This document shows, piece after piece, positions 24,648 through 36,600 of a stretch of DNA of 64,000 nt. Below the pieces are notes generated by a model. The model was given only the letters and a program-made list of their open reading frames with translations, made no database searches and was not told where the DNA came from. The number at the start of each line of letters is the position of its first letter. The first letter of the stretch is position 1. This DNA comes from Bemisia tabaci. Lineage: Eukaryota > Arthropoda > Insecta > Hemiptera > Aleyrodidae. The DNA is taken from NCBI RefSeq assembly GCF_918797505.1, contig NC_092801.1, positions 37,316,517 through 37,380,516 on the forward strand, read 5' to 3'. The position numbers and the translations under genes were made by a program.

Positions 24648-27600
24648 CTGGAAAAACAAATTAATGAATATAACGATTTTATGCTGTCTGCCGTGTTATG
24701 GAACTGCATTGGTGGATTTAGCAATTTGGCAACACCGGGTTCCCTCCATTTAAACCTATGCAAATATATCGATTCTTGGAGGGACCAGGAGCTCCAACAA
24801 GAATCGATTACTTAACTTAGGTTTAAATGGAGAAAATCCAGTGTTGCCAAATTGTTAGATCCGCCTCTGTACGGAAAAACGTCGTTTGAGCAAGAGCGGA
24901 ACTAGGGAACCGGTAGATCTGCTCTCCCCCCCCTCCCTCCAGAAATCTAATTGGTTCCTTAGAGAGAATGTAAAGGATTTTTCCGGTAAGTGCGTACCGT
25001 TCCTCTCATCCACGATATTGGAATTCGATCAATTTTTCGGCGGAAACTGCTCAAAAGTTCTCCAGCGACGACCTTTTTTTTTCAAAGTTTTCCCGGCAAC
25101 CCCCCCCCCCCCCGCCATACCTTCCCTTGGAACTAGAAAAATCCCCCGACCCTCTTTTGTGAGTAGGGACCTCCCTCCCATCTACCTTTGGAACTAGGAG
25201 AAACCCCAAACCGTTCTTTAGAAATGGGGAAGTCCCACAGATTTCCCTTAGCAGGGTGTTTTTTAGTACCCCCCAAACCCCCTTGATAAAGTGCCCTTAC
25301 CTAGAAAAAAAAACACATTGGATCTAGAGTCCGGACTCTTGAAAACATTGACAAGAAAAATGACTCTTGATTCAATCGGATTTAAGCTTAAATCAAAAGA
25401 GAATCCGCTCAAATTAAGAGGCTTGGTTCTTGATTTAAGCTTAAATCTGATTGAATCAAGAGTCCTTTTTCTTGTCAATGTTTTCAAGAGTCTGGACTCT
25501 AGATCCAATGTGTATTTTTTTTCCAGTGAAGAGGGGGAAAAGACTAGTGGAAGAATAAGTAGAAAAAACAGAATGAGCAGAGGTAGAGGGAAAAGGAAAA
25601 GAGAGATGATATGAATTTAGCTTCTTTCGCGTTTCCCTCTCTCTGTGTTTTTCCTCGTTTTACATTCCTCATCTTCTCGTTTGTCTTCCAATATTACAGG
25701 TGAAGAGTCGGATTTTAAAGACCGGATTTCGTTGAATAGGGGTCGGGTCGGCCCCTTGATTGAGTTTAAAAATGGAACATGAATGTTCGTTCAGAGGGTT
25801 CAGTGTATTCCCCCCTTTTCAGCGAATTTTAGGATGTTTTCCTGACTAGAGGATACATAATGGCTCATTGAACCCGAAACCACTTGCAACCAGGGGCGGA
25901 CTGGCCATGGGGGCGGGGAGGCGATCGCCTCCTAACAATTTGCCACGGATAAGGTCCCGAAGGGGCCCCCTTGGCGAATTTTTTTCGAGTTATGGTTTTA
26001 CCCCTGTAATGTTGTAATTTTTTTATCCTATTCAGTCACTAAAAGGTCCCAAAATCCTTGAAAATTTGTCTCTAAGTGACATGAAAGGTCGTCTAAAGCT
26101 TTTGTGATGAAGGGGCCCCCGAAGAATCCTGAGAATGGGTTATTTTGAAGTTCAAATACTGTAGAATTTGACTCCAATAATGCATAAAATTGCGTTTAAA
26201 AAGTGTGTAATTTTCCACATTTTCCGGGGGAGGGCCCCCGGATCTCCTTAGAGGGGCCCCCGAACGACAGGAGGGGCCCCCAAAATCTAGGTCGCCTCCT
26301 AACTTTTCGACTTCCAGTCCGCCCCTGCTTGCAACACCAAGACAGCCTAAAAAATATCAATTCTATATCCTTCACTAACTTTTTTGTGGCAAAACGGCCA
26401 AAAGATGTTTAATTTCAAATTAACGAGGAAAACTCCATTGGTGTTCGATAAGAACCTAAATCAAAATTGATCAAAAATCAATAAGATGGGTGAGGTTGCA
26501 ACTCAGAATAAAACAACGAACAAAAGCTGCTTCTAGCTGCAGTAGCATTGAAGAGCGAAACTAATCAAATTGTATATCATCATAGTTGCAACACTCGACC
26601 CGAAAAAACTAAAGACATTGGGGTCAGATGCCGCAACATGGCAGTCTGACTAAACTTCAAAAACACGAATTTTCCTCCCCCAGACTAAGACGAATAAGAA
26701 CTCAAAATAAGTGCCAGAAACCGCAACAAGGCTATCTGGACTTTAGCTCTCTTCTTAGCAGCTCAATACAAAAAATCGGCTATAGGTGACCGCAACGTGG
26801 TTCACCTGTTAACACTCGCGAGAATTCGCGAGTGTTCAAAAAAGGGGGGTTTTAGTCGCACTTGAGGTGATCCCTTATAGGTTCAAGACCTTAGGCGCAA
26901 CAAGCCTTTTTAGCCTTGTCTTAAGGGTCTCTCGAAGATTGACTCAACAAAAGATCGCACCGAGGAGTTGGCTCATAGATTCAAAACCATAGGCTCAACA
27001 TGCCTTTTTAGCTTTGGCTTGAGGACTCCAAGGTTGATCACAAAAACTCTGACGAAACACGGAGCACGTGCTCAGGCAACAGTGTCCGGTCCGGGCCTCT
27101 CTTCAAAAGAGGTGACAATAGCTAAATAGACGCAACTTGTCTGTAATCTAGCTATCGCCGGGTTGGGATTCTCGCTCTACGTAACTCGTCCCAGAGACAC
27201 TGATTAGGAGGAATCAGTGGCCGGGCAACCAAAAACTAAAGCTCGCCAATTCTCGCGAATAAAATGAACAACTTAGTGCTAACAATACAACACACAATAA
27301 ATCAAAGGCTACTTAGTCAAAAATGCCAACAATCTATCTGGCAAGTAGCAAGGTCCAGGAAAGATGACTTCAATTGAGCAAAATCAATGAGGAAAACGGT
27401 ACAAATTATTAGCTCTCAGGCCGGCGATCTCAACGCGATCTATCGGCTGAAAGCTAAACTACTTGCTCTCAATTTCAGCTGCAATATCAATCGAAAAAAT
27501 AGCCAATACGGAACATACCCCTCACCAAAATTTTCCTTAAAAAATTTTCCAATATTGATTGGAGGTAGTTCTATGGTAATCAAGAATCTGTTTTAAAGTG

Positions 27601-30600
27601 AACCTTAATAATCTATATACTGCACTTTCAGTGTGCTACAAGTACAACAATAATATTTACAAGTCGATATCTTTGATCAGGCGGAGACTGACTGCTCAAC
27701 CTGCAGTCAGCCAGCGGCAGTTTCCTAATTTTCCTCCTCGGCCGTTGTCGCCGCGGGAAGGGGGCACAATTTGTTCACCGGGCGCGTGTACTCGCCGGTA
27801 GACGTCCGGACCTTCACGACGCGGACCACATCGTCTCGTCCTGGACAAAGCTCGAGCACGCGGGCGAGCGCCCAGTGCGTCGGAGGACAGTTCGGATCTA
27901 AGATAATGACAATATCTCCAACGGCCAGGTTCCGCGTGGGAACATTCCACTTGGCGCGTTGCTGCAGAGTGTGGAGATAGTCACGCTGCCAGCGCTTCCA
28001 AAATGACTGGGAAAGTCTTGTCAATAATTCCCAGCGTGACAACCGGTTGATGGAGACATCTGAGAGATCGCGCTCTGCCCGTGCTAAGAGAGGTGCTCCG
28101 ATCAAAAAATGCCCCGGAGTCAAGACATCGATTTCTGTGGGGTCATCCGAGAGGGCACACAAGGGCCTTGAATTTAATATGGCTTCAACTCGCGATAAAA
28201 CGGTACTGAAGGCTTCAAAAGTAAGTCGCTGATCTCCAATCACTCTTTTTAAATGATGTTTGGTGGATTTAATCCCACTCTCCCAAATTCCACCAAAATT
28301 TGGAGCTTGGGCAGGCAGGAAATGCCAAGAAATTCCTTGTTTAGAGCAGTAGGCCTCAATTTCTTTTTGATTTTCAGGTTTGCGGTAGAATCTAGAAATA
28401 TCATTCAGATAATTCCTAGCACCGATGTAGTTTGACCCACGATCCGAGTAAATATCACGTGGTAAGCCACGGCGACCTGTAAATCGATCAAGAGCTGCGA
28501 GGAAGGCTGGTGTCGTCATTTCAGATACTAGTTCCAAATGAACAGCCTTTGTTGCAAGACAGATGAAGAGGCATATGTAGGATTTTACAAATCTAGCTTT
28601 TCGAAGCGACGTGTCTTTGGTCCAAAAGGGGCCCCCCATATCTGTTCCTACGGATATAAAGGCACGACCTTGTGCGACACGAGCTATCGGTAAATCTCCC
28701 ATCAATGGGTTCAATGGACGAGGGTTTGCTCTAAAACAAGTGACGCATTTTGCCAAACGAGATCGAATTATCTGACGGGCCGAAATTATCCAGTAACGTC
28801 TAGCTAGTAACGACTGAAGCGTTCTCGGGCCAACATGCAAATAATCTTGATGATAAGAATCAATCAATAGTTCTGTCAATTTTGCTTTCTTGGGCAATAA
28901 AATAGGATGCTTTTGCTCTTCTGGCAAATCTGCATTAGTCAATCTACCCCTCACCCTGAGGATATTTTCTTCATCCAGGTAAGGGTTTAATTTTTGTAAA
29001 TAGCGAGACAATACTAGCCCTTTACTCAATTTTCGTAGTTCGTCTTCAAAGAACAATTTTTGGGTTATACGCACAAGTGCAAATTCGGCTTCTCTTAGTT
29101 CAAGGACAGATAATTCACCCGATTTCCTGTTTTCGGGGTCAATTTGACGTGAGTTAACTGAAAAGCGTAAAATCCACGCTGTAATTCGATTTAACTTGGT
29201 CCAAGATGAATAGTTATTCATTAGAAAATCATACTGGGGGCGTAATGTAGATAGACAAGTAAATTCCTGGTTATTTTTCAAGCCTTCTTTAGCATTCTGA
29301 TGCGTAGTAGTAAGGATTTTTATGGGCCATTCATCCATGGGCCTCATCAACCAGGTTGGTCCTTGGTACCAAAAATTATTGTCTATGAGATCAGAAACGT
29401 GGCACCCACGCGAAATTATATCAGCTGGGTTTTGGTCGGTCGAAACATGTTGCCACATCTGCGGCTCCGTCCTTTCCAGAATGTAAGTGACACGATTCGC
29501 TTCAAATGTTTTTAGAGTACAAGGTAATGTTTTTAACCAAGATAAAACCACTTCCGAGTCAGTAAGGGTGACATTACTCTGAATTTCAATCTGATCTCTG
29601 TACATTTTATGAGCCTTTTCGAGTGCCTTTGACATCAGGACAGCACCGCACAATTCAAGACGAGGTATCGAAATTGTTTTTACCGGTGCTACCTTTGATT
29701 TTGCTAGCACCAGTGAGACCTTTACTTCACGATTTTCCAAGTTTTCGGTCCTTAAATATATCACTGTTCCATAAGCTAGCGATGAAGCGTCCGAGAAGCC
29801 GATCAAATCTGCACGGGTATAATTTGGGATCACCACCAAGCGTGGTATCCGAAGTTTAGAGAGGAGCGGAAGCGATTCAAAAATTTGGCTCCACTCTAAT
29901 TTCAGAGTGCTGGGCAATGACGTGTCCCAGTCTAGACCTATTATCCAAAGGCTCTGAAACAGAATTTTTATTTTGCTTGTCAAAGGAGCAAGGAACCCAA
30001 GGGGATCAAAAATTCTGGCAAATGTGGACAAAATTCCACGTTTTGTATACGCTGGATCCAAAACAGTGAATTTGAATGAAAAAAAATCTTGTGTGGCTTG
30101 CCACTGCATGCCCAAGAGTTTTAATAAATCACTTTCATCAGTGATATCAAAAGTTGTTTCAATGCATTCCGGGGGTAGAGTCGCTAAAAACTCAGGGCTA
30201 TTACTTGCCCATTTGAGTAGCGTAAAGCCGACTACTTTAGCTACTTCCAATAAGTCGTCTTTCTTCTTGACGGCTTTGGGCACATCATCATCACCATCCA
30301 AAATATCATCGACAAAGGTTTGTTTTCTGAAAGTATCAACCGCCTCCGGATATATTTCTTCGTAGTCCTCGGGTACCTGGCATGTTACCGTGCGATTACA
30401 CAAAAATGGAGAACTAGTAAGTCCGTATGTAACGGTATTTAATTCAAATTCCTGAATGGGCTGATTTTTATCACTTCTCCACAATATGTGTTGATATTTT
30501 CGGTGTTCAGGTAAAATTAAAATTTGTCGGAACATCTTACATACATCAGTACAAAATACAATTTTGTGAAGACGAAAACGTGATAAAATATCAATAATAT

Positions 30601-33600
30601 CCGGGAGCAATTTTTTCCCGGCAAATTGAATATCATTCAGCGAAACGCCCGAAGTAGTTTTCATTCCAGCATCAAAAACTACTCGAACTTTAGTACTAGT
30701 TGACGATGGTTTGATGACGCAATGATGTGGAATATAATATTCCGCCTTTCCTTGCTGAGATGCAGGTACGGGAGCCATGTGGCCTAAATTTTCATACTCC
30801 GTCATAAATTCAGAGTATGACTGTTTCAATTCAGGATTTTTATCTAATCTTCTTTCGACGCTCAAAAAACGTGAAAGGGCGAGATCATACGAAGCACCAA
30901 GTTTGGCATGATCGGGCTTGAGCAAAATTGGCACAACATAGCGACCAGACGGATCCCTATGGTGCTTTTCTCTATACAAATTTTCGCAAAATTCATCCTC
31001 CGGGTTTTCAGGAATTTTTACCTTGATTTCTTCTACTTCCCAGAAATTTCGCAAGAGGTGGTCGGTCTGGTCATGTAAATTTGTCAACAATGTAGTCCGC
31101 GGACTTACCGTGTGGCATTGATATTTTCCGGTGATCACCCAACCAAAAATGCTTTCTAAAGCAGTGGGCTCAGAATCACCAAATTCAATTCTGCCGCCAG
31201 TGTAAAGTTTTGGGAAGAGATCAGCCGCAATCAAAAATTCGCATTCCTTAGGTAAAAAATAGTCAGGATCGGCTAAGGTAAGATCCTTAAATTTTTCGCG
31301 AAGGTATTTTGGCACTGGTGCAATTGGTAGGTTCGAGGTGATGCGCGGTATTATCAGGGCGGTAGTACTTAAGGCAGGTGACGGTGAAAAAATTGGCTTG
31401 ATTACACAAGTGGTTGCCCCTTCAACCTCTAGCATAGGCTTCTCCCCCACGCCAGTCAACGTAGAGTCTGTCTGGCTAGGTACGAGCCCAAGTCGTTTAC
31501 TGCATTCTTGCGTAATTAATGACGTCATAGAACCTGGATCAATCACCGATCGAACCTTGAAAAATTTGTTATTTTTCCCTCTAATATGAACTACTGCAGT
31601 ACCGAGCAAAACCATCTCTGATGTGCTGGTAGTCAAACTTGTTGCAGTGGTCGAAACTAATTTATTGTGACCGCCAGTGCTGTCAGTCTCGGATTTATCC
31701 TTTAAGTTTTTATGCTCTGAATCTTTATTAGAGGGAGACGGGGAAGTTTGGTTCAAATGTAACAGGGAATGATGACGTTCCTTGCAAGTTCGACATTTGA
31801 CCTGTACCTCACAATTTGGCAACAAATGCAAATTACTGAGGCAGTTATAACAAAGTCTTTTTTGCTTGACAAACGAGAATCTCCTGTCCGAGCTTTCAGC
31901 CAAAAAACGAGGACATCTATACAAAAAATGAGCCTTTTCACATTTTGGGCAGAAGGGTTTTTTGGATTCCTTAGGGGAGACGCCGGCGACAAAACTCTTC
32001 TTTTGATTTGCGGCAGATTTGTCAGCCTTTTTTTCTCCGTGACTATCCTTTTCTTTATAATCATCAGGACGATAAAGTTCTACAATTCTAATTTGATGAC
32101 GTACAAATTTCATCAGATCCTCAGTTTTGGGAATTTCAGTATCCTCCATCGATCTTTCAAAGGTCCGTTGAAGGCCATAAGGGAGACATTGGAGGGCTTG
32201 TTGCAAAATTATGAAATCCGCAAGATCGGCAATAGGTAATCCTTGCAACGCAGCATGACATTCGCTGAATGTTGCAACAAAATTCGTCAAATCCTTTGAA
32301 GTCTCCTTTTTAATCGCAGGAAACTTCAACATTTTACTCAAAAGTTCGGCTCCAATTAGCCTATTATTGGTGTAACGCCTAACCAAGGCATTCCAAGCTA
32401 TGAGATAATTTTCATCCGAAAAAGGCAACTCCTTAATAATTGACAGTGCCGGGCCACTTAACACGGACTTTAAGTAGTGAAATTTTGCAGTCGTACTCAG
32501 AGCATTATCATTATGAATCAGTGATTCGTAAATTGAGCGAAATTCTCGCCACTCCTTTTGACTTCCATCAAAAGGTTTCAATTTTATTGGTGGCAACTTT
32601 ACGTGTCTTTGGAGTGCCGATGCGCTCGATGTCTCTGCAGTAAGGTTTACAAGCGGCTGCGCGGCGGCTGGCGGCTGCTTATTAAAACTATCATAAATTT
32701 CCATCATAGCGTAGTAAAGCTCCTCAAAATGTATCGTGTCTTCTGCAAATTCCTCAGTCGCGCTAGTGGGGTCAATATTTAAGGCGAGAGAATAACATTT
32801 TTCGGTCAAATTAGAATATTCGAATAGGCATTCCGACATCCTAGAGCAACGAGCCTTAAATTGGTCGACCTTTGTAGGATCATTTTTCAAATTTTTTCCT
32901 AGGTCTAGGCACCTTTTTACTCGACTCTTAAGTCGCTCTCTGGCGGCACGGGTGGATGATAGTTGAATTTTTCGTTCTGACTGTGTGACTGATTCCATCA
33001 TATTCTAACTTAATTCAAACAATCTAAAGTCTAGAATAATTACAGTAATATTCAAAAAGGCAAAAGAGAACTATTTTCTCGTGGATATGGCAACTCGGTG
33101 CCGAGCAAAATTCAGAAGTCAAAAAATTCCAAGTGAACGATGAGATCAATAATCTCGAAAATGTGGCAACTCTGTGCCGAGCAAAAAAGCAAAAAAGTTC
33201 CAAAGTGAACTATGAGATCAAAAATCTCGAAAATGTGGCGACTCTGTGCCGAGCAAAAAGCAAAAAAGTTCCAAAGTGAACTTTGAGATCAAAAATCTCG
33301 AAAATGTGGCAACTCTGTGCCGAGCAAAAAGCAAAAAGTTCCAAGGAACAGTGCAGCATTCAATCTACAAAATTGACAGGTGGTTTGTAAGTCCACTGTA
33401 ACTCGTTGAATCTGCTATGCAAAAAACTCAAAGAGTATAAGTTCTAATGCGGCTACTTCAGTGTAACTCGATTAGGCGAGAAATGACAATTCTACAAAGA
33501 ACTAGTGCGGATCGTAACCTGCGTGGTTTAGGGATCCGGCCCGAGGGACCAAAAATGTTCGATAAGAACCTAAATCAAAATTGATCAAAAATCAATAAGA

Positions 33601-36600
33601 TGGGTGAGGTTGCAACTCAGAATAAAACAACGAACAAAAGCTGCTTCTAGCTGCAGTAGCATTGAAGAGCGAAACTAATCAAATTGTATATCATCATAGT
33701 TGCAACACTCGACCCGAAAAAACTAAAGACATTGGGGTCAGATGCCGCAACATGGCAGTCTGACTAAACTTCAAAAACACGAATTTTCCTCCCCCAGACT
33801 AAGACGAATAAGAACTCAAAATAAGTGCCAGAAACCGCAACAAGGCTATCTGGACTTTAGCTCTCTTCTTAGCAGCTCAATACAAAAAATCGGCTATAGG
33901 TGACCGCAACGTGGTTCACCTGTTAACACTCGCGAGAATTCGCGAGTGTTCAAAAAAGGGGGGTTTTAGTCGCACTTGAGGTGATCCCTTATAGGTTCAA
34001 GACCTTAGGCGCAACAAGCCTTTTTAGCCTTGTCTTAAGGGTCTCTCGAAGATTGACTCAACAAAAGATCGCACCGAGGAGTTGGCTCATAGATTCAAAA
34101 CCATAGGCTCAACATGCCTTTTTAGCTTTGGCTTGAGGACTCCAAGGTTGATCACAAAAACTCTGACGAAACACGGAGCACGTGCTCAGGCAACAGTGTC
34201 CGGTCCGGGCCTCTCTTCAAAAGAGGTGACAATAGCTAAATAGACGCAACTTGTCTGTAATCTAGCTATCGCCGGGTTGGGATTCTCGCTCTACGTAACT
34301 CGTCCCAGAGACACTGATTAGGAGGAATCAGTGGCCGGGCAACCAAAAACTAAAGCTCGCCAATTCTCGCGAATAAAATGAACAACTTAGTGCTAACAAT
34401 ACAACACACAATAAATCAAAGGCTACTTAGTCAAAAATGCCAACAATCTATCTGGCAAGTAGCAAGGTCCAGGAAAGATGACTTCAATTGAGCAAAATCA
34501 ATGAGGAAAACGGTACAAATTATTAGCTCTCAGGCCGGCGATCTCAACGCGATCTATCGGCTGAAAGCTAAACTACTTGCTCTCAATTTCAGCTGCAATA
34601 TCAATCGAAAAAATAGCCAATACGGAACAATTGGTACTGGCAAATAAGCTCCGTGTTACGAAACCGAGTGCGGAAAAAATGGTTTCATAGTTCCATCAAG
34701 AGATATTCCACGGTTAATCGATGAATTGAAATATCTCTGAAAACGTCCTATCTCCAACCAGTGGCGTGGCGAGAGTGAGCGACTATCGAAATTTCTACAT
34801 TGAAGTAATGATAAAGAATCGATTACTATAGTGTCCGTTGCGAACACCCAGATAATCGACTTCTTTTCATAGGTTTGAATGACAGATTAATTGATACATC
34901 GCAAAGCACGCCACGCCACTGTCCTCAACCCGATGTTTTAAAATTTGTGTGAGTAAATTTTTGTGGCTAATGATCTAACCTTAGTTTAAAACCTTAGAAT
35001 TGTGGAATGATTTTATTAAAAATATCGAAAATATAGTTAATAGCAGGGCCGGATTTATCTACCTGCCGCCCATGGGCCGCCTGAATTTTGCCGCCCCCTT
35101 CTCATTCGTTTGGAATCATCAATAAAAACCATCAAGTGAACGTGCCGGAGGAGGAGAGGTGTATAAGACGCGTTTAAATACTCGTGTTGGATACATTTTT
35201 TGCGAAAGCCCTGTCAACACTACTAGCAAAATTTCACGGAACTTTGCGCGAAAGTTAAGTTCCGTAAACCTATCTCTATGTGGACAAGATCCTCCATTTA
35301 TAAGAAATGAACCAACAAATTATGAAAGAACAAACATAAATGTGGTCTAATAAGTTTAACTTCCGCCGCATCGCCGCGCTGACCGGACTGTGTTTGGCGC
35401 AATGCTTGAAGTATATTCCTACAGTCTTGTATAGGCGCTATGCGTTCCTCGCCGACCGCTGCTGACCGCACTGTGTTTGACGCAATGCGTGAAGTATTCA
35501 TTCAGTCTTGTAGGCGCTAATATGTGTTACATGCCGCGCGGAGGGCTTGTCTTTTTCATCTCAAGTCCTCGTCATCATTCCTCTCTGCGTTGAGCTCCAG
35601 GCCAAATTGCGTATTTAGTTCCTCTATCTCTTCACTCTACTAATTAAAGATGCTACTTCTTGTATCACCGAAAAAACGACAAAACTAGAAATTACTATAC
35701 TCTCAGGGAAGAGAGTTTTCGTCCCCTTTTCTCATTGATAATTTTATTTTTAAATCCGATTTTTTTATACCTACATTAAAAAAAAAATGCAAAATTTTCC
35801 GCTCCCTAAATTTGCCGCCATGGGCCGAGGCCTATGTGGCCACCTCCTTAATCCGACCCTGGTTAATAGTCTATAGAGGACATTGCCCAGTGTTGTTAAG
35901 GAAACCAAACTCATGTAATGCTATAAAATTTAATTGGACGTCGGTTTTTTTTTTACTTGAGCCTGTTCATTTTATGATACATAAATTTCACAAAACTTTT
36001 TCAAAAACACAAAACATTGCGATGAATGAGGCAATGGTTTACTTTCATGGGAAAGTACTTTGGAATAAGTCCAAAAGTACGTTCCTGGTCCAAAAAAGGA
36101 ACTGAAGACCCAACCATATGCAATATACATACTATGCATACGGCACGTGCTTTATATTTAGATGTTCATTTCTAATAAAATTATATGTCAATGATGCAAT
36201 ACAATGTATTTTGCTTCCGTGGGAGTTTAAAAAATCAGAGTCTTAAATATGTAAAAATTATCAATTGATCAATTGAATTTCGGATTATCCTCTAAGAATG
36301 CTGACGCAGAAAAATTATGAATAAGATCCTTTTGATCTCATTTCCTCGCAATTGTTTCTCTTATCCTTCCCTCTCTTCACGCAATAAGCGGTGACAATTT
36401 TGCAAGTTGGCAAGCTTGTTTTCCCTCCTTAAAATCCATTAAAAATGTCGATTTTAAGTGAGGCAAGCTGCCCCATGAAGAATCAATTGTTATACATGCA
36501 TTTAAATGGAGAGAATCCAATGTTGCCAACCCACTGGGAAGGTTTCATACCTATTGCAACCATTGTATCCTCACGGATACACCATTAAAGAGTCTAAAAC

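Larger units (their letters stand above)
26442..34629 (-). mobile_element. Full-length Pao/BEL LTR retrotransposon in intron 10 of P450 gene A
   Basis: 8188-bp element. LTRs at 26442-27515 and 33556-34629 (1074 bp each, TG...CA ends, no difference seen between the copies). 5-bp duplication ATTGG at 26437-26441 and 34630-34634. tRNA-type primer site next to the 5' LTR, a repeated leader, and one uninterrupted gag-pol frame; no env-like frame seen. Near-identity of the LTRs implies a recent insertion. It has the same transcriptional direction as the host gene. Confidence 0.96.

Noticed and set aside
25263..25614. Facing open frames of 81 and 107 codons
   Set aside because: Both come from the ACTGG/CCAGT palindrome, and the same frames recur at 16.2-17.0 kb; no independent coding evidence.
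27771..32782. Plus-strand frames inside the retrotransposon (for example 130 and 156 codons)
   Set aside because: Antisense shadows of the gag-pol frame.
36001..36110. Minus-strand stretch with KYFPMKV considered as the P450 terminal exon
   Set aside because: No good acceptor and poor fit; the exon at 24424-24647 completes the heme-loop codon in phase and matches KYAMxxMK.
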